Made by a program: the position numbers and the translations under genes. Under the pieces are notes generated by a model. The model ran no database searches, was not told the DNA's origin, and saw only the letters and a list, made by a program, of their open reading frames with translations. A DNA stretch of 64,000 nucleotides from Deltaproteobacteria bacterium (GTDB lineage: Bacteria; Desulfobacterota; Syntrophia; Syntrophales; UBA5619): NCBI GenBank assembly GCA_021372695.1, contig JAJFTY010000239.1:1-64000 (forward strand), written 5' to 3'. Below are positions 7,989 through 20,176 of the stretch, one piece after another. How positions within the stretch are numbered: the first letter of the stretch is position 1; every line of letters starts with the position of its first letter.

Positions 7989-9946
7989 TCGTAGCAGGCA
8001 TGACCGCCATGCTCCTCGTCATGCTGCCTTTTTTCGGCGATGCGGCCTCTGCCGCAGCCGGCCCGGAAGGGCCTGACTCAAGCGCCGGGATGACCGCGCC
8101 GCCGATGAAGATCGATCTCAAGGAGGGGCTGATTTCCATCGATGTCCGCGACGCCGAGATCGGCGCGGTTCTGCGGGCTGTCGCGGAGAGGGCCGGGATC
8201 GGCCTCACCGTGGGAAGCGGCGTCGGCGGGCGGGTCAGCATCACGCTGGCAGGGGTTTCGCTGGAGGAGGCGCTGCGGCGGCTCTGCGAAAGCCGTGCGA
8301 TCCTCTATGAGTACGACCCGGAAACCCGGTCCGCCCGGATTGTCGGGGCCGGCGCCTTTGCTGGGGCTCCGAGATCGCCCTCAGGATTACGGGCGGATGC
8401 CGCCGTCCCCGCCTTGACCGCGCCAGCCCCGGCCGATAAGACTCCGAAGGAAGAGGCACCGTCGGCGGCCGGGATCTCGCCTCCGCCGGTGGGGCAGTCC
8501 CGAGGGATGGCCGGGAAAGGGAGGCTTTACGACAGCCAGGGACGCCCCCTCTACAAACCGCATGAACTCCTTGTCCGGTTCCGGCCGGAGGCGACGACGG
8601 AGCAGATCGCAGCCCTCCATCGGAGCCTGGGGAGTGTTGTCCTCAAATCGCTCGACCGCCTGAAACTCCATTGCGTCCGGCTGCGGGAGGAACTGGCCGA
8701 GGGTGAGGGAATCTCTCTTTATGCCGCTGCCGGGATCGTGGCGTCCGCCGAACGCCATGCCCTCCGCTACCCCATGCTCGTCCCGAACGATCTCTACTTC
8801 ACGGACTTCCAGTGGGGGATGACCAAGATCCAGATGCCGGCCGCTTGGGAAAAATCGACGGGAAACACGAATATCGTCATCGGCGTGATCGTCATCGGCG
8901 TGATCGACACCGGCGTCGATGCGAGGCACCCCGATCTGACGGCAAACCTCCTGCCGGGGCGGGATCTGGCCGGATACGTTCGACTCGATCAGACGGACGC
9001 CGACGCCAATCCAATGGACTTAGACGGACACGGAACGCACGTCGCCGGGATCATCGCCGCCGTCGGGAACAACGGTCTCGGCGTTGCGGGGATCGGCTGG
9101 AACCTTCGGGTCATGCCGCTGAAAGTCCAGGCGGATGATGCGACCCAGAGTCGATACATGGAGACCTTCGACATCGTCGCCGCGATCGAATATGCCGTTG
9201 CGCAGCGCGTCAGGATCGTCAACTGCAGCTTCGGCGGCGAGGGAAATCCTTCGCAGGAGGAGTACAACGCTTTCAGCCGGCTCGGGATTGCCGGAATCCT
9301 GGCGATCTGCGCGGCCGGCAACGGCAACATCAACAACGATACCGATGCAAGACGGATGTATCCGGCCTCCTATGATCTGGACAACATCATCTCCGTCGCG
9401 GCGAGCAATCAAATGGACACTCTGGCTAATTCCAACTATGGGAAGACCAGCGTCGATCTGATGGCGCCGGGGGAGGACATCTACAGCACCCATCTCTGTC
9501 CCGAGAGCGTGGATAAGCCGAATTGCTGCCCGCAAGAGATCAGCGTCTGCGGCCCCTGCACGAGCCGTTCGGGGACGTCGATGGCCACCCCGCATGTCAC
9601 GGGCGTGGCCGGCCTGATCCTCTCCCGGAATCCGAATCTGGGGTATGCGAGGGTGAAATCGGTGCTCCTGGAGTCGGTGGATTTGATCCCTGCGGTATCG
9701 AACCTGCTGGCCTCCGGCGGGCGGCTCAATGCCTTGAGCGCCCTCTCGCAGACCTGCCTTCCTGCCGCGGTGACGGGCGGTGAAGAGATCGGCCTTGCGG
9801 ACGTGATCGCCGCCCTCCAGGTTGCCGCGAGGATGGAGACGGCCTTTCCCGTCTGCCGGACGGCCGATGTCGATGGCGACGACCGGATCGGCCTGGCCGA
9901 GGCTGTATACGGCCTGCAACTCCTCTCCGGCCTGCGCAGCGAATAG
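7970..9946 (+). CDS. secreted S8 subtilisin-like serine protease with STN-like and dockerin-like domains
   Basis: The ATG at 7970 has GGAGGAAG directly upstream and gives a signal peptide. Residues 45-125 resemble an STN (secretin/TonB short N-terminal) domain: VRDAEIGAVLRAVAERAGI, then VSLEEALRRLCES. A propeptide of the fervidolysin type (YKPHELLVRFRPEAT) follows. The peptidase has the complete triad: Asp313 in VIDTGVD, His354 in DGHGTHVAG, Ser537 in SGTSMATPHV. The C-terminus holds a degenerate and then an intact dockerin-like repeat (ADVDGDDRIGLAEA). An STN domain joined to a subtilase is uncommon. The 658-residue product ends a three-protease operon. A 15-base tandem duplication adds five residues next to the catalytic Asp. 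Confidence 0.88.
   Translation: MASKRLIVAGMTAMLLVMLPFFGDAASAAAGPEGPDSSAGMTAPPMKIDLKEGLISIDVRDAEIGAVLRAVAERAGIGLTVGSGVGGRVSITLAGVSLEEALRRLCESRAILYEYDPETRSARIVGAGAFAGAPRSPSGLRADAAVPALTAPAPADKTPKEEAPSAAGISPPPVGQSRGMAGKGRLYDSQGRPLYKPHELLVRFRPEATTEQIAALHRSLGSVVLKSLDRLKLHCVRLREELAEGEGISLYAAAGIVASAERHALRYPMLVPNDLYFTDFQWGMTKIQMPAAWEKSTGNTNIVIGVIVIGVIDTGVDARHPDLTANLLPGRDLAGYVRLDQTDADANPMDLDGHGTHVAGIIAAVGNNGLGVAGIGWNLRVMPLKVQADDATQSRYMETFDIVAAIEYAVAQRVRIVNCSFGGEGNPSQEEYNAFSRLGIAGILAICAAGNGNINNDTDARRMYPASYDLDNIISVAASNQMDTLANSNYGKTSVDLMAPGEDIYSTHLCPESVDKPNCCPQEISVCGPCTSRSGTSMATPHVTGVAGLILSRNPNLGYARVKSVLLESVDLIPAVSNLLASGGRLNALSALSQTCLPAAVTGGEEIGLADVIAALQVAARMETAFPVCRTADVDGDDRIGLAEAVYGLQLLSGLRSE
8873..8902 (+). 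repeat. 15-bp tandem duplication inside the subtilisin catalytic-Asp strand
   Basis: ATCGTCATCGGCGTG occurs twice head to tail (8873-8887 and 8888-8902), giving IVIGVIVIGVIDTG. Subtilases normally have a single copy of this strand before the catalytic Asp. The frame is preserved. Confidence 0.9.
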
Positions 9947-9994
9947 CGACCCCATCCGCGGGGAAAGGTGTGGATTCCGCTGTCATCTCAGCGA

Positions 9995-10038
9995 GCGCAA
10001 AAAAGGGCCTTCTCGGAATAAGAAGGCCCTTTTTGCGC
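9995..10038. terminator. bidirectional terminator between convergent subtilisin and P-type ATPase genes
   Basis: GCGC plus an A tract plus GGGCCTTCT pairs with AGAAGGCCC plus a T tract plus GCGC around a 7-base loop. The A and T runs flank the GC stem, so it can terminate both the rightward protease operon and the leftward ATPase gene. Confidence 0.88.
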
Positions 10039-10060
10039 ATGTGGCACTTTCTGCACCGTT

Positions 10061-12901
10061 TCAGGCTGTGTGCCGGATCCGCCTCTTCCTGTGCCGGATG
10101 TAGATCTTGATCAGCTCCATCGCCACCGGCGAGGCGAAGAAGAACGGTGCCATGAAGAACCAGTCGCCCACTGTCAGGGGGATCGTGTCGAAGAAGGGCT
10201 GGAGGAACGGCACGTAAGTGACCAGCAGCACCAGAATGAACGAACCGCCCGCCGCCCAGACCATCCAGGGGTTGGAGAAAACGCCGATCTTGAAGATGCT
10301 GTGGTGTTCCGAGCGGGCGGTGAAGGCCCGCAGCAATTCCGAAGTGCACAGGGTGATGAAGGCCATGGTCTGCGCGGCCTCGATATGGCCGGGATGGCCC
10401 GGATAGCGCTGCATTCCCAGGTAGAAGACCAGCAGGATGGCGATGGCGTCTACGATGGAGACCGCCGCAATGCCGATGGCCATATCCGCATTGATCACGG
10501 GCTCTTTCGGCGGGCGGGGCGGTTCCTTCATGATGTCGGGTTCGCCCTTCTCCATGCCCAGGGCCAGGGCCGGAGCGCCGTCCGAAACGAGGTTCAGCCA
10601 GAGCAGCTGGATGGGTTTCAAGGGAATGGGGAGCCCCATCAGCATGGCGCCGAAGACGATCAGGATCTCTCCGACGTTGCAGGCGAGCAGGAAGTAGACG
10701 AACTTCCGGATGTTCGAATAGATGATCCTGCCCTGCTCGATGGCCGAGACGATGCTGGCAAAATTATCGTCGGTGAGGACCATGTCCGCGGACTCCTTGG
10801 AGACGTCCGTGCCCGTGATGCCCATGGCGACGCCGATATTGGCCCGCTTCAGAGCAGGCGCATCGTTCACGCCGTCGCCGGTCATCGCCACGACCTGGCC
10901 GTTCGCCTTGAGGGCGTCCACGATCTGTGTCTTGTTGGCCGGCGACACGCGGCAGCAGACATCGATCCTGTCTGCCTTGGCCGCGAGCTCCTGTTCGCTC
11001 ATCCGGTCGAGCTCGGCCCCGGTCAGGACCAGGCCGCCGGGCGTCAACAGACCGATCTCACGGGCAATCGCCTCTGCTGTGTCCCGATAGTCGCCCGTCA
11101 CCATGACGCTCTTGAGCCCTGCCTCCTTGGCCAGTCTCACCGCATCGAGCACCTCCGGCCGCGGGGGATCGATCATCCCGACGAGCCCGACGAAGGTCAG
11201 CTCCTTTTCGATCAATTCAGACGTACAGCTTTCCGCTTCCGGCGTACAGGGGAGCGGCCGGTAAGCGAGGCCGAGCACCCGCAGCGCGCTGCTGGCCATG
11301 TTGTGATTCTGCTCCAGAATCTCCTTACGTTTCTCCTCCGTCAGAGCGACGGCAAGGCCGTTTTGCAGCACCTGGCCGCAGAGATCCAGAATGATGTCGG
11401 GCGCGCCTTTGATGCAGGCGATGACGGGTGAACCCGAGAGCCCTTCCGAGGGAAACTGCGCATCCGTGCTGTCGCTCCGGTGGATGGTGGTCATCCTCTT
11501 GCGGTCGGAATCGAACGGAATCTCCTGCGTTCTCGGGCAGGTATGCTGCATCTCCGCACGGTGAAGGCCGGCCTTGGCTGCTGCGACGACCAGGGCGCCC
11601 TCCGTGGGGTCGCCGTGGACATGCCAGGGGCCGACTCCCGTTTCCACCGCCTTCTGCTCGATCGTGGCATCGCTGCAGAGCAGACCGCAGAGCAGGAGCG
11701 CCGAGACGTCCGGATCCTTCCGCGCATCGAAGGGCCCGCCATCCAGGATAAATTCGCCGGTGGGGTCGTAACCCTGGCCGGTGACATTGAACCTCTTCCC
11801 CCCCGCCCATCCCTGCAGCACGGTCATCTTGTTCTGGGTCAATGTCCCCGTTTTGTCGGAGCAGATCACCGTGGTGCATCCCAGGGTCTCCACGGCGGGC
11901 AGTTTGCGGATCAGCGCGTGCCGCTTGATCATCTGCTGCATCCCCAGGGCGAGGCAGATGGTAACGATGGCCGGCAGCCCCTCCGGAACGGCGGCGATTG
12001 CGAGGCTGACGGCGGTCATGAAGAGGTTGATAATGTCTTTCTTTTCGGTGGAGAGGTACTGGAGAAACCCGGTGTCTAAGATGCCCATGAGCTGGGTATC
12101 CCGGAAGAGGCCGTAGACAAAGACGACGCCGCAGATGAACAGGCAGGCCGTCCCGAGGATCTTTCCCATCTGCTCCAATTTCTTCTGGAGGGGGGTGTCC
12201 TCCTCCTCGTAAGACTGGAGCATCTCCGCGATGAGGCCGATCTGCGTGTGCATTCCCGTGCCGGCCACGATTCCCCTGCCGCGTCCGTAGGTGATGAGGG
12301 TACTCATGAAGACGGTGTTCGCCCGGTCGCCCAGCGGGATCTCCTTGTCGAGCACCACTGCCGCGTTCTTTTCGACGGGCAGCGACTCCCCCGTCAGCGA
12401 GGCCTCCTCGACCTTGAGGTTGGCGCTCTCGACGAGTCGCAAGTCAGCGGGAACATAGTTGCCGGCCTCCAGCAGGACGAGGTCGCCCACCACCAGCTCC
12501 CGGGCGGGCACGGTGAAGTGGTGACCGCCGCGGATCACCTCGACCTTGGGCGTCGCCATCTTTCTCAAAGCGGCAATCGCCTTTTCGGCCTTCGACTCCT
12601 GGATCACCCCGACCACGGAGTTGAGTGCCACGATGACCATGATCGCGATGGAATCGATATACTCGCCCAGAAGAAGGGAAACGACGGCGGCGATGATCAG
12701 GATGATCACGAGGAAGTTGTTGAACTGGTCCAGGAGCATTGCGAAGAACCCCGGCCGCGGTTTTTCGGCGAGTTCGTTGTAACCGTTTTTTTTGAGGCGC
12801 TCCTGCGCCTCCCGCTGGGTCAGGCCTTCTTCGAGGTGGGTTTGCAGTTCTTCGGCAAGCTGCTCGACGGGCTTGCCGTGACAGTATCCCGTGATCGCCA
12901 T
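10061..12901 (-). CDS. P2-type cation-transporting ATPase, probable Mn2+/Ca2+ exporter
   Basis: This 946-residue ATPase has the full P-type layout: N-terminal cation-ATPase domain, TGES actuator motif (170-173), PEGLP in a membrane helix (306-310), phosphorylated Asp349 in [20 protein letters not shown] hinge, and a C-terminal helix bundle. It belongs with calcium-type (PMCA/SERCA, YloB/YoaB-like) pumps. It is preceded by a yybP-ykoY manganese riboswitch, a class known to control YoaB-like ATPases, so Mn2+ efflux is the likely role. A strong AAAGGAGGG site lies 9 bases from the ATG. It is transcribed alone, leftward, and ends at a shared terminator. Confidence 0.92.
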   Translation of the reverse strand: MAITGYCHGKPVEQLAEELQTHLEEGLTQREAQERLKKNGYNELAEKPRPGFFAMLLDQFNNFLVIILIIAAVVSLLLGEYIDSIAIMVIVALNSVVGVIQESKAEKAIAALRKMATPKVEVIRGGHHFTVPARELVVGDLVLLEAGNYVPADLRLVESANLKVEEASLTGESLPVEKNAAVVLDKEIPLGDRANTVFMSTLITYGRGRGIVAGTGMHTQIGLIAEMLQSYEEEDTPLQKKLEQMGKILGTACLFICGVVFVYGLFRDTQLMGILDTGFLQYLSTEKKDIINLFMTAVSLAIAAVPEGLPAIVTICLALGMQQMIKRHALIRKLPAVETLGCTTVICSDKTGTLTQNKMTVLQGWAGGKRFNVTGQGYDPTGEFILDGGPFDARKDPDVSALLLCGLLCSDATIEQKAVETGVGPWHVHGDPTEGALVVAAAKAGLHRAEMQHTCPRTQEIPFDSDRKRMTTIHRSDSTDAQFPSEGLSGSPVIACIKGAPDIILDLCGQVLQNGLAVALTEEKRKEILEQNHNMASSALRVLGLAYRPLPCTPEAESCTSELIEKELTFVGLVGMIDPPRPEVLDAVRLAKEAGLKSVMVTGDYRDTAEAIAREIGLLTPGGLVLTGAELDRMSEQELAAKADRIDVCCRVSPANKTQIVDALKANGQVVAMTGDGVNDAPALKRANIGVAMGITGTDVSKESADMVLTDDNFASIVSAIEQGRIIYSNIRKFVYFLLACNVGEILIVFGAMLMGLPIPLKPIQLLWLNLVSDGAPALALGMEKGEPDIMKEPPRPPKEPVINADMAIGIAAVSIVDAIAILLVFYLGMQRYPGHPGHIEAAQTMAFITLCTSELLRAFTARSEHHSIFKIGVFSNPWMVWAAGGSFILVLLVTYVPFLQPFFDTIPLTVGDWFFMAPFFFASPVAMELIKIYIRHRKRRIRHTA

Positions 12902-13009
12902 AAAAGGTTCCCTCCTTTTGGAAATATCGGCGGATTCGGTTTCTCTATTTGATTGTCTTGGGTCTTGCCTGTGTTAGAGAGCGGAGTCATCGGACCTGCA
13001 TTCAGGCAC

Positions 13010-13049
13010 AAAAAAGACCTTCATCAAGACATCCTCCTGACAAAGGTCT
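13010..13049 (-). terminator. riboswitch-controlled terminator upstream of the P-type ATPase
   Basis: On the minus strand a 15-bp stem (13049-13035 with 13029-13015, four G-T pairs) with a GGATG loop is followed by a T run (13015-13011). Its 5' arm includes the aptamer's GACCTTTG segment, so it competes with aptamer helix P1. Confidence 0.82.
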
Positions 13050-13129
13050 CGCCTGTCTGCCGACATGACCAGTGGCGCCGGGCTCTACGCCGTGTTGACG
13101 ACAGCCACTGTGCAGCTACTCCCCTTCGT
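13040..13129 (-). promoter_or_regulatory. yybP-ykoY manganese riboswitch (P-type ATPase leader)
   Basis: Read on the minus strand, the RNA contains the diagnostic AAGGGGAGTAGC box, a GTCGTCAACACGGC internal element, CCCGGC, and AGGCGAGACCTTTG at the 3' end. P1 is ACGAAGG (13129-13123) with CCTTTGT (13046-13040). An internal helix is CAGTGGC/GCCACTG. These are the conserved parts of the yybP-ykoY family, known to bind Mn2+. Because the P1 3' strand is also the terminator 5' arm, Mn2+ binding should block termination and switch the exporter on. Confidence 0.9.
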
Positions 13130-13135
13130 GCAGGT

Positions 13136-13164
13136 TGCGTATCAGGCAGGGAGTCTTTTGTCAA
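13136..13164 (-). promoter_or_regulatory. promoter of the riboswitch-ATPase unit
   Basis: On the minus strand TTGACA (13164-13159) is followed after 17 bases by TACGCA (13141-13136). Transcription would start a few bases before the aptamer's first helix. The -10 is weak but resembles the TACGAA at the trp leader promoter. Confidence 0.55.
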
Positions 13165-13274
13165 TGATAATTTTCGGTCATAGCAACCATTACTGCGGCC
13201 CGGTGAGAGGTGCGTCAGACCCCCACCGCTGGGGCGATCGCCCCCCCTCCCCCCAAAAAAAGCGGCAGCGATGG

Positions 13275-13304
13275 TTGACTTTCCGCGGTCGGTTGGCCTA
13301 AGCT
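13275..13304 (+). promoter_or_regulatory. possible promoter for rarA
   Basis: TTGACT (13275-13280) is followed after 18 bases by TAAGCT (13299-13304), about 90 bases before the rarA start. The 13165-13396 spacer otherwise shows only a C-rich stretch (13229-13256) and no gene. Confidence 0.4.
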
Positions 13305-13396
13305 TCCGTGGCGGAAATGCCGGTCCAAGGGGCGGAATTTCCCGATCTTCGTCCCATTTCCAAAAGAGATGATAAGCAGGAGAGGAAGGACGGCGG

Positions 13397-14734
13397 ATGG
13401 ACCTTTTCGATCAGCAGGATGGACGGAGCGACAACAGGCCGCTGGCCGAGAGGATGCGGCCCCGGACGCTCGACGAATACGTGGGGCAGGGTCACCTCCT
13501 GGGCGCAGGGAGCCTCCTCCGGCAGGCTGTTGCCGGAGACCGCCTCTTCTCCGTCATCTTCTGGGGCCCCCCCGGATCGGGCAAGACCACGCTCGCGCGA
13601 ATCCTGGCGCAGGAGACCAAGTCCCATTTCGTGAGCTTTTCCGCGGTGCTCTCCGGAGTGAAGGAGATCCGCGCCGTGGTCGATGAGGCGGCCGAAATGT
13701 GGCGTCTCCATCGGCGCCGGACGATCCTCTTCGTCGACGAGATCCACCGGTTCAACAAGGCCCAGCAGGATGCCTTTCTCCCCCACGTCGAGAGCGGTCT
13801 GATCACGTTGATCGGCGCCACGACGGAAAACCCCTCTTTCGAGGTGATTTCGCCGCTTCTCTCCCGGATGCGGGTCCTGACCCTCAAGCCGTTCACTGGG
13901 GAAGACCTCGCCCGGATCGTGCAAAATGCGCTGGCCGACCGCGAGCGGGGGCTGGGCTGGCTGGATCTCGAGATCGAACCGGATGCGCTGGCCCACATTG
14001 TCTGGTCGGCGGACGGCGACGCCCGCGCAGCTCTCAACAGCCTCGAAGCGGCGGCGTCTCTGGCCGGCAAGACCGTAGGGGCGGAAAGGAAGATCACCCG
14101 CGCCCAGGTCGAGGAGGCGATCCAGAAGAAGGCGCTTCAGTACGACAAAACCGGGGAGGAGCACTACAACCTCATCTCCGCCCTCCACAAGAGCCTCCGG
14201 GGGAGCGATCCCGACGCCGCCGTCTACTGGCTCGGCCGGATGCTCGCGGCCGGAGAGGACCCCCTCTACCTTGCCCGCCGCATGGTCCGCTTCGCCTCTG
14301 AGGACGTCGGGAACGCCGACCCGCGCGCGCTTTCGCTGGCCACCGATGCCCTGCGGGCCTATCAGCTCCTCGGCTCCCCCGAAGGGGAACTGGCGCTCGT
14401 CCAGGCGGCTGTCTACCTCGCCACGGCGCCCAAGAGCAACGCCCTCTACGCAGGCTATGGGGAGGCCCGGGCGGTGATCGAAAAGACCGGGACCCTGCCC
14501 GTACCCCTCCACATCAGGAATGCTCCGACGAAACTGATGAAGGAACTGGACTACGGCAAAGGCTACCGCTATGCCCATGATTTTGCCGAAGCCTATGTTC
14601 CGCAGGAGTACCTCCCGGACGATCTCCGGGGGAAGGCGGGGCGGTTCTACCGGCCGACGGATCGGGGCTACGAAAAGATCATCGGGGAGCGGCTGGAACA
14701 GTGGCGGAAGATCCGCGAGACCAAGCCTAAATAG
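13397..14734 (+). CDS. rarA: replication-associated recombination protein RarA/MgsA (AAA+ ATPase)
   Basis: The 445-residue protein matches RarA in length and order: an N-terminal [18 protein letters not shown] motif, Walker A GPPGSGKT (57-64), Walker [11 protein letters not shown], sensor [11 protein letters not shown], and the C-terminal MgsA tetramerisation region ([27 protein letters not shown]). RarA acts at stalled replication forks, related to clamp-loader ATPases. The ATG is preceded by AGGAAGGACGGCGG. Its stop overlaps the convergent MFS gene by 8 bases. It opens a stretch unusually rich in DNA repair genes. Confidence 0.94.
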   Translation: MDLFDQQDGRSDNRPLAERMRPRTLDEYVGQGHLLGAGSLLRQAVAGDRLFSVIFWGPPGSGKTTLARILAQETKSHFVSFSAVLSGVKEIRAVVDEAAEMWRLHRRRTILFVDEIHRFNKAQQDAFLPHVESGLITLIGATTENPSFEVISPLLSRMRVLTLKPFTGEDLARIVQNALADRERGLGWLDLEIEPDALAHIVWSADGDARAALNSLEAAASLAGKTVGAERKITRAQVEEAIQKKALQYDKTGEEHYNLISALHKSLRGSDPDAAVYWLGRMLAAGEDPLYLARRMVRFASEDVGNADPRALSLATDALRAYQLLGSPEGELALVQAAVYLATAPKSNALYAGYGEARAVIEKTGTLPVPLHIRNAPTKLMKELDYGKGYRYAHDFAEAYVPQEYLPDDLRGKAGRFYRPTDRGYEKIIGERLEQWRKIRETKPK

Positions 14735-16004
14735 ACGCTGGCCTTCCTTTTTTCAGAGAAAGCATGAGGATGCTGACGGCAATCAGGCAGACCATGTTGG
14801 TCAGCCAGGCGTAAAAATAGGAGCCGAAGCGATCGTAGATCAGGCCGCCGAAAACGGGGCCGATGCTCCCGCCCAGGCCGACGGCCACAAAAACGACCAG
14901 CCCGTAGGCCGTGCCCATGACCTCCCGTCCGAATCGGTCCACGATCAGGATCGGCATCATCACCCCGGTGGAACCCCATCCGAAGCCGATGACCACGGAA
15001 TAGAGGTAAAAGACAGTGAGGCTCTTCGCGAACAGGATGATGCCCATCCCCGCCGCCATGAAGAGGAAACCGATGCATGCCACGAGCTTGACGTCGCTGA
15101 TGCGGTCACAGAGCCAGCCGAAGAAGAAGCGGCCCGCGATGCTTGCCACGCTCACGATCCCCATGGAAGAGGCGGCGGCAACGGGATTGATGCCGTACCC
15201 CTCCGCATGGGCGATCTGATGGGTAAAGGCGCACATCTCCACGGCGACGGCCACGTTGAAGCAGGAGGCGATGATCCAGAACCGGCCATCGGTCAGGAGA
15301 CGACGCGTAACCGGACGGCCGGCCGCCTTCGCGTCCGGCCGGGGGGGAGCCGCCTCGGCGCCCGCTATGGGCCTGGTCTCATCCCCGTCCGGCAGCAGGC
15401 CGTAGTCTTCGGGATGGGTTCTTCCCATGAGGATCTGGGCGAGGGCCGTGCACAGCAGGAAGACGGCGATGCCGATTACGGTGAATCCCATCTGCCAGTC
15501 GAAAGACTGGACGATGATGCCGGCCAGGGGCGTGAGGATCAACATGCCGGCCCCGGCACCGTTCGTGCTGATGGCGAGCGCGATTCCGCGCTTGCGGATG
15601 AACCATTTCGCGACGGAGGAGTTTCCGACCACGACCCCGAGACAGGACGAGCCGAGCCCGAAGAGGACGCCGTAGGCAAGGTAGAACTGCAGGGGGGTGG
15701 AGACGAAACGGGTCAGGATGAAGCCCAGTCCGGCCGAGAGGGCGCCCACGGTGATGATCCGGCAGGGGGCGAAGCGGTCCAGGAGACGCCCCGACAGAAT
15801 TCCGCCGATGCCGTAGAAAAGAACGCCCAGAGATGCGGCGAAGGAGACCACGGAGCGCGACCAGCCCAGATCCTCGCACATCGGTTTGAGAAAGACCCCG
15901 AAACAGTAGCGGGCGCCGTAGTTGATCACGAAGATGGTGAAGGCGCCGGCCACGACGTACCACCCCCAGAATATCTTCCGGGACGTTCTCTCCGGGGCCT
16001 CCAT
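14727..16004 (-). CDS. MFS transporter, OFA/monocarboxylate-like
   Basis: A 425-residue protein with 12 predicted hydrophobic helices in two groups of six, separated by a charged loop (about 195-225). [17 protein letters not shown] after helix 1 and [10 protein letters not shown] between helices 2 and 3 are typical of the oxalate/formate-antiporter and monocarboxylate branch of the major facilitator superfamily. The second half repeats the pattern with GWLCDRISD. The start ATG at 16004 has AGGAGGAG upstream. A longer leftward open frame continues upstream but is antisense to uvrB and is not coding. The substrate is probably an organic acid, not determined. Confidence 0.88.
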   Translation of the reverse strand: MEAPERTSRKIFWGWYVVAGAFTIFVINYGARYCFGVFLKPMCEDLGWSRSVVSFAASLGVLFYGIGGILSGRLLDRFAPCRIITVGALSAGLGFILTRFVSTPLQFYLAYGVLFGLGSSCLGVVVGNSSVAKWFIRKRGIALAISTNGAGAGMLILTPLAGIIVQSFDWQMGFTVIGIAVFLLCTALAQILMGRTHPEDYGLLPDGDETRPIAGAEAAPPRPDAKAAGRPVTRRLLTDGRFWIIASCFNVAVAVEMCAFTHQIAHAEGYGINPVAAASSMGIVSVASIAGRFFFGWLCDRISDVKLVACIGFLFMAAGMGIILFAKSLTVFYLYSVVIGFGWGSTGVMMPILIVDRFGREVMGTAYGLVVFVAVGLGGSIGPVFGGLIYDRFGSYFYAWLTNMVCLIAVSILMLSLKKGRPASI

Positions 16005-16178
16005 CAGCCACTCCTCCTGCCGTTTGCGTTTACCATAGCGGTCTGCCCTACCACAGGAGAATCGATGGATGCAAGAGGTCCGAGCATCCGTTGTTTCCGC
16101 TCCCTTGCCATCGCCCGGAAAGTGTGTCAGGATCGGTCGTCGAAAAGGATCGACAATCCGGATGGATCGGAGGAGTGG

Positions 16179-18182
<2,004 letters not shown>

Positions 18183-18270
18183 TGCGGTGCGGCGATCCGA
18201 TTCAGCCGGTCACCCCGGGGAACCCGCTTGATATTTTTTCGATTTCACGTTATTTCTACCATGACTGATC

Positions 18271-18852
18271 ATGGGTGAGACGACCGACAAAAGGTTAATC
18301 CGCAAGAGAATCCTGTCGCTCCGGAACGGCATGGCGCCGGCGGAGATCGCGGCGAAGAGCGACCTCATCGTCCGGAATCTGACAGCTCTCCGGGATATCC
18401 GGGAGGCGTCCACGCTGATGGTTTTCTGCGGATTCGGAAGCGAGGTGCGGACCGAGGGTCTGCTGACCTGGGGCTGGGCCGCGGGGAAGCGGATGATCGT
18501 TCCCCTCTGCCGCCCCGAGAGTCGGGAACTGATCCCCTGTCTGCTCGGCAGCTTCGCGGAGCTGGAGATCGGCTGCTACGGGATCCGTGAGCCGAAGCGG
18601 GAGATGATCCGGCCCGTGCGGGCAGAAGAGATCGAAGCCGTTCTCATTCCCGCCGTGGCCTTTGACCGGCGGGGGCACCGCGTGGGCTACGGCGGCGGCT
18701 ACTACGACCGTTTCCTGCCGGCGGTTCCGCGGGCAGCCAGGATCGGGGCGGCCTTCTCCTGCCAGATCGTCGACCGGGTTCCGGCAGATCCCCATGATCT
18801 TCCGGTAACTCGGATCGTGACCGAAGAGGGCGAACTGCCGATTTTTCCTTGA
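18271..18852 (+). CDS. 5-formyltetrahydrofolate cyclo-ligase family protein
   Basis: The 193-residue product has the family length, the N-terminal KRLIRKRILSLRNGM basic helix and the signature GYGGGYYDRFLPAVP near residue 135. The enzyme converts 5-formyl-THF to 5,10-methenyl-THF with ATP. It lies between uvrB and the S1-domain gene on the same strand. Its final codons contain the -35 box of the next promoter. In many proteobacteria the 6S RNA gene lies next to this gene, but the flanking spacers here (about 90 bases each) are too short to hold it. Confidence 0.92.
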   Translation: MGETTDKRLIRKRILSLRNGMAPAEIAAKSDLIVRNLTALRDIREASTLMVFCGFGSEVRTEGLLTWGWAAGKRMIVPLCRPESRELIPCLLGSFAELEIGCYGIREPKREMIRPVRAEEIEAVLIPAVAFDRRGHRVGYGGGYYDRFLPAVPRAARIGAAFSCQIVDRVPADPHDLPVTRIVTEEGELPIFP

Positions 18853-18877
18853 CACCGCGCCGGGATCGGAGCAAGAT
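18849..18877 (+). promoter_or_regulatory. promoter for the S1-domain gene
   Basis: TTGACA (18849-18854) overlaps the stop codon of the cyclo-ligase gene and is followed after 17 bases by CAAGAT (18872-18877). Spacing is ideal and the -35 perfect. Confidence 0.55.
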
Positions 18878-18948
18878 GCCGCGCATTTTGATGAAACTTT
18901 GCCAGATGTTTTGAAAGGGCATCATACTTTTTTTGCATAAGGAGAACC

Positions 18949-20154
18949 ATGGAGGAGAACGATCGGACGATGGAAGGGGAGGAAGGCGAGAAGAGTTTCG
19001 CCGAACTGCTGGACGAAAGCGGGATGGAGCAGGGGTGGCTGAAGCCGGGGCAGCGCGTGGAGGCCATGATCGTGAAGATCACCCCGGAGTGGGTTTTCAT
19101 CGACGTGGGCGGGAAGCACGAAGGCTACCTGGACCGGCGGGAGTTTCTCGACAAGGAGGGGAACCTCACGGTCAAGGAGGGCGAGACCGTCAAGGCCTAT
19201 TTCCTCTCCTCTCAGCACAATGAAAAGCTTTTCACGACGAAGGTCAGCGCCGGCGAAGCCAGCCGGACCTTCCTCGCGGACGCGGCGCATAACGGGATTC
19301 CCGTGGAAGGGGTGGTCGAAAGGGAGGTCAAGGGCGGCTTCGAGGTCCGCGTGGCGGGCGACGCCCGGGGCTTCTGTCCCTTCTCCCAGATGGGGCTCTT
19401 CCGCGTGGCGACGCCTGCGGACTGGATCGGGAAGCGCCTGAACTTCAAGATCATCGAGTTCGGCGAGCGCGGCAGAAACATCGTCGTCTCCCACCGGGCG
19501 ATCCTGGAGGAGGAGAGGGCGAAGCAGAAAGAGGCGCTGAAGGCCTCCCTCCAGGAAGGGATGCTGGTCAAGGGGACGGTGGTCTCCCTCCAGAAATTCG
19601 GGGCCTTTGTCGATCTCGGCGGGGTGCAGGCGCTGATCCCCATCTCCGAAATCGCGTGGGAGCACATCGGCGACATCTCCGAGAAGCTGGCTTTGGGCCA
19701 GGAGGTCGAGGCGACCATCCTCAGGCTCGACTGGGAGAAGGACCGGATTTCGCTCAGCCTCCGGACGAACCTCCCCGATCCGTGGGAGCGGGTCGAGAAA
19801 GAGTTCCCCGAAGGGGCAAGCTTCACGGGAACAGTCGCCCGCCTCACCAAATTCGGCGCCTTTGTGACGCTGATCCCCGGCGTGGATGGTTTGATCCACA
19901 TCTCCAAGCTGGGCCGTGGAAAACGGATCACCCATCCTTCCGAAGTCCTCACGGAGGGGCAGCAGATCCTGGTGAAGGTCGAAAAGATCGACCGGGACGC
20001 CAAGCGCATTTCACTGGCTCCCGTCGGAGACGCCGAAGAGGAGAAGGAAGAAGCGCTGGAGGATTTCCAGCAGTTCGTCGGCAAGGCCCCGAGCTCCTTC
20101 GGTTCGCTCGGCGAAGCCCTGCAGAAGAAACTGGGTGCGAAACCGAGAGGGTGA
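18949..20154 (+). CDS. S1 RNA-binding domain protein (short ribosomal-protein-S1-like)
   Basis: The 401-residue protein contains four consecutive S1 (OB-fold) domains, at about residues 30-105, 115-185, 200-270 and 285-355. The third and fourth carry the clear GxVxxLxKFGAFVxL and LIPISEIAWEH / LIHISKLGRG motifs. True ribosomal S1 usually has six domains and about 550 residues, so this is a shorter paralogue of the type seen in deltaproteobacteria. It probably binds RNA or mRNA in the cytoplasm. AAGGAG lies 5 bases before the ATG, and it has its own promoter. It ends 22 bases before uvrC. Confidence 0.88.
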   Translation: MEENDRTMEGEEGEKSFAELLDESGMEQGWLKPGQRVEAMIVKITPEWVFIDVGGKHEGYLDRREFLDKEGNLTVKEGETVKAYFLSSQHNEKLFTTKVSAGEASRTFLADAAHNGIPVEGVVEREVKGGFEVRVAGDARGFCPFSQMGLFRVATPADWIGKRLNFKIIEFGERGRNIVVSHRAILEEERAKQKEALKASLQEGMLVKGTVVSLQKFGAFVDLGGVQALIPISEIAWEHIGDISEKLALGQEVEATILRLDWEKDRISLSLRTNLPDPWERVEKEFPEGASFTGTVARLTKFGAFVTLIPGVDGLIHISKLGRGKRITHPSEVLTEGQQILVKVEKIDRDAKRISLAPVGDAEEEKEEALEDFQQFVGKAPSSFGSLGEALQKKLGAKPRG

Positions 20155-20176
20155 CCGTCTGAAGGATCTGAAGGAC

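Noticed and set aside
18183..18948. 6S RNA (ssrS) next to the 5-formyl-THF cyclo-ligase gene
   Set aside because: The flanking spacers are under 100 bases each and show no 6S-like long hairpin with a central bubble.
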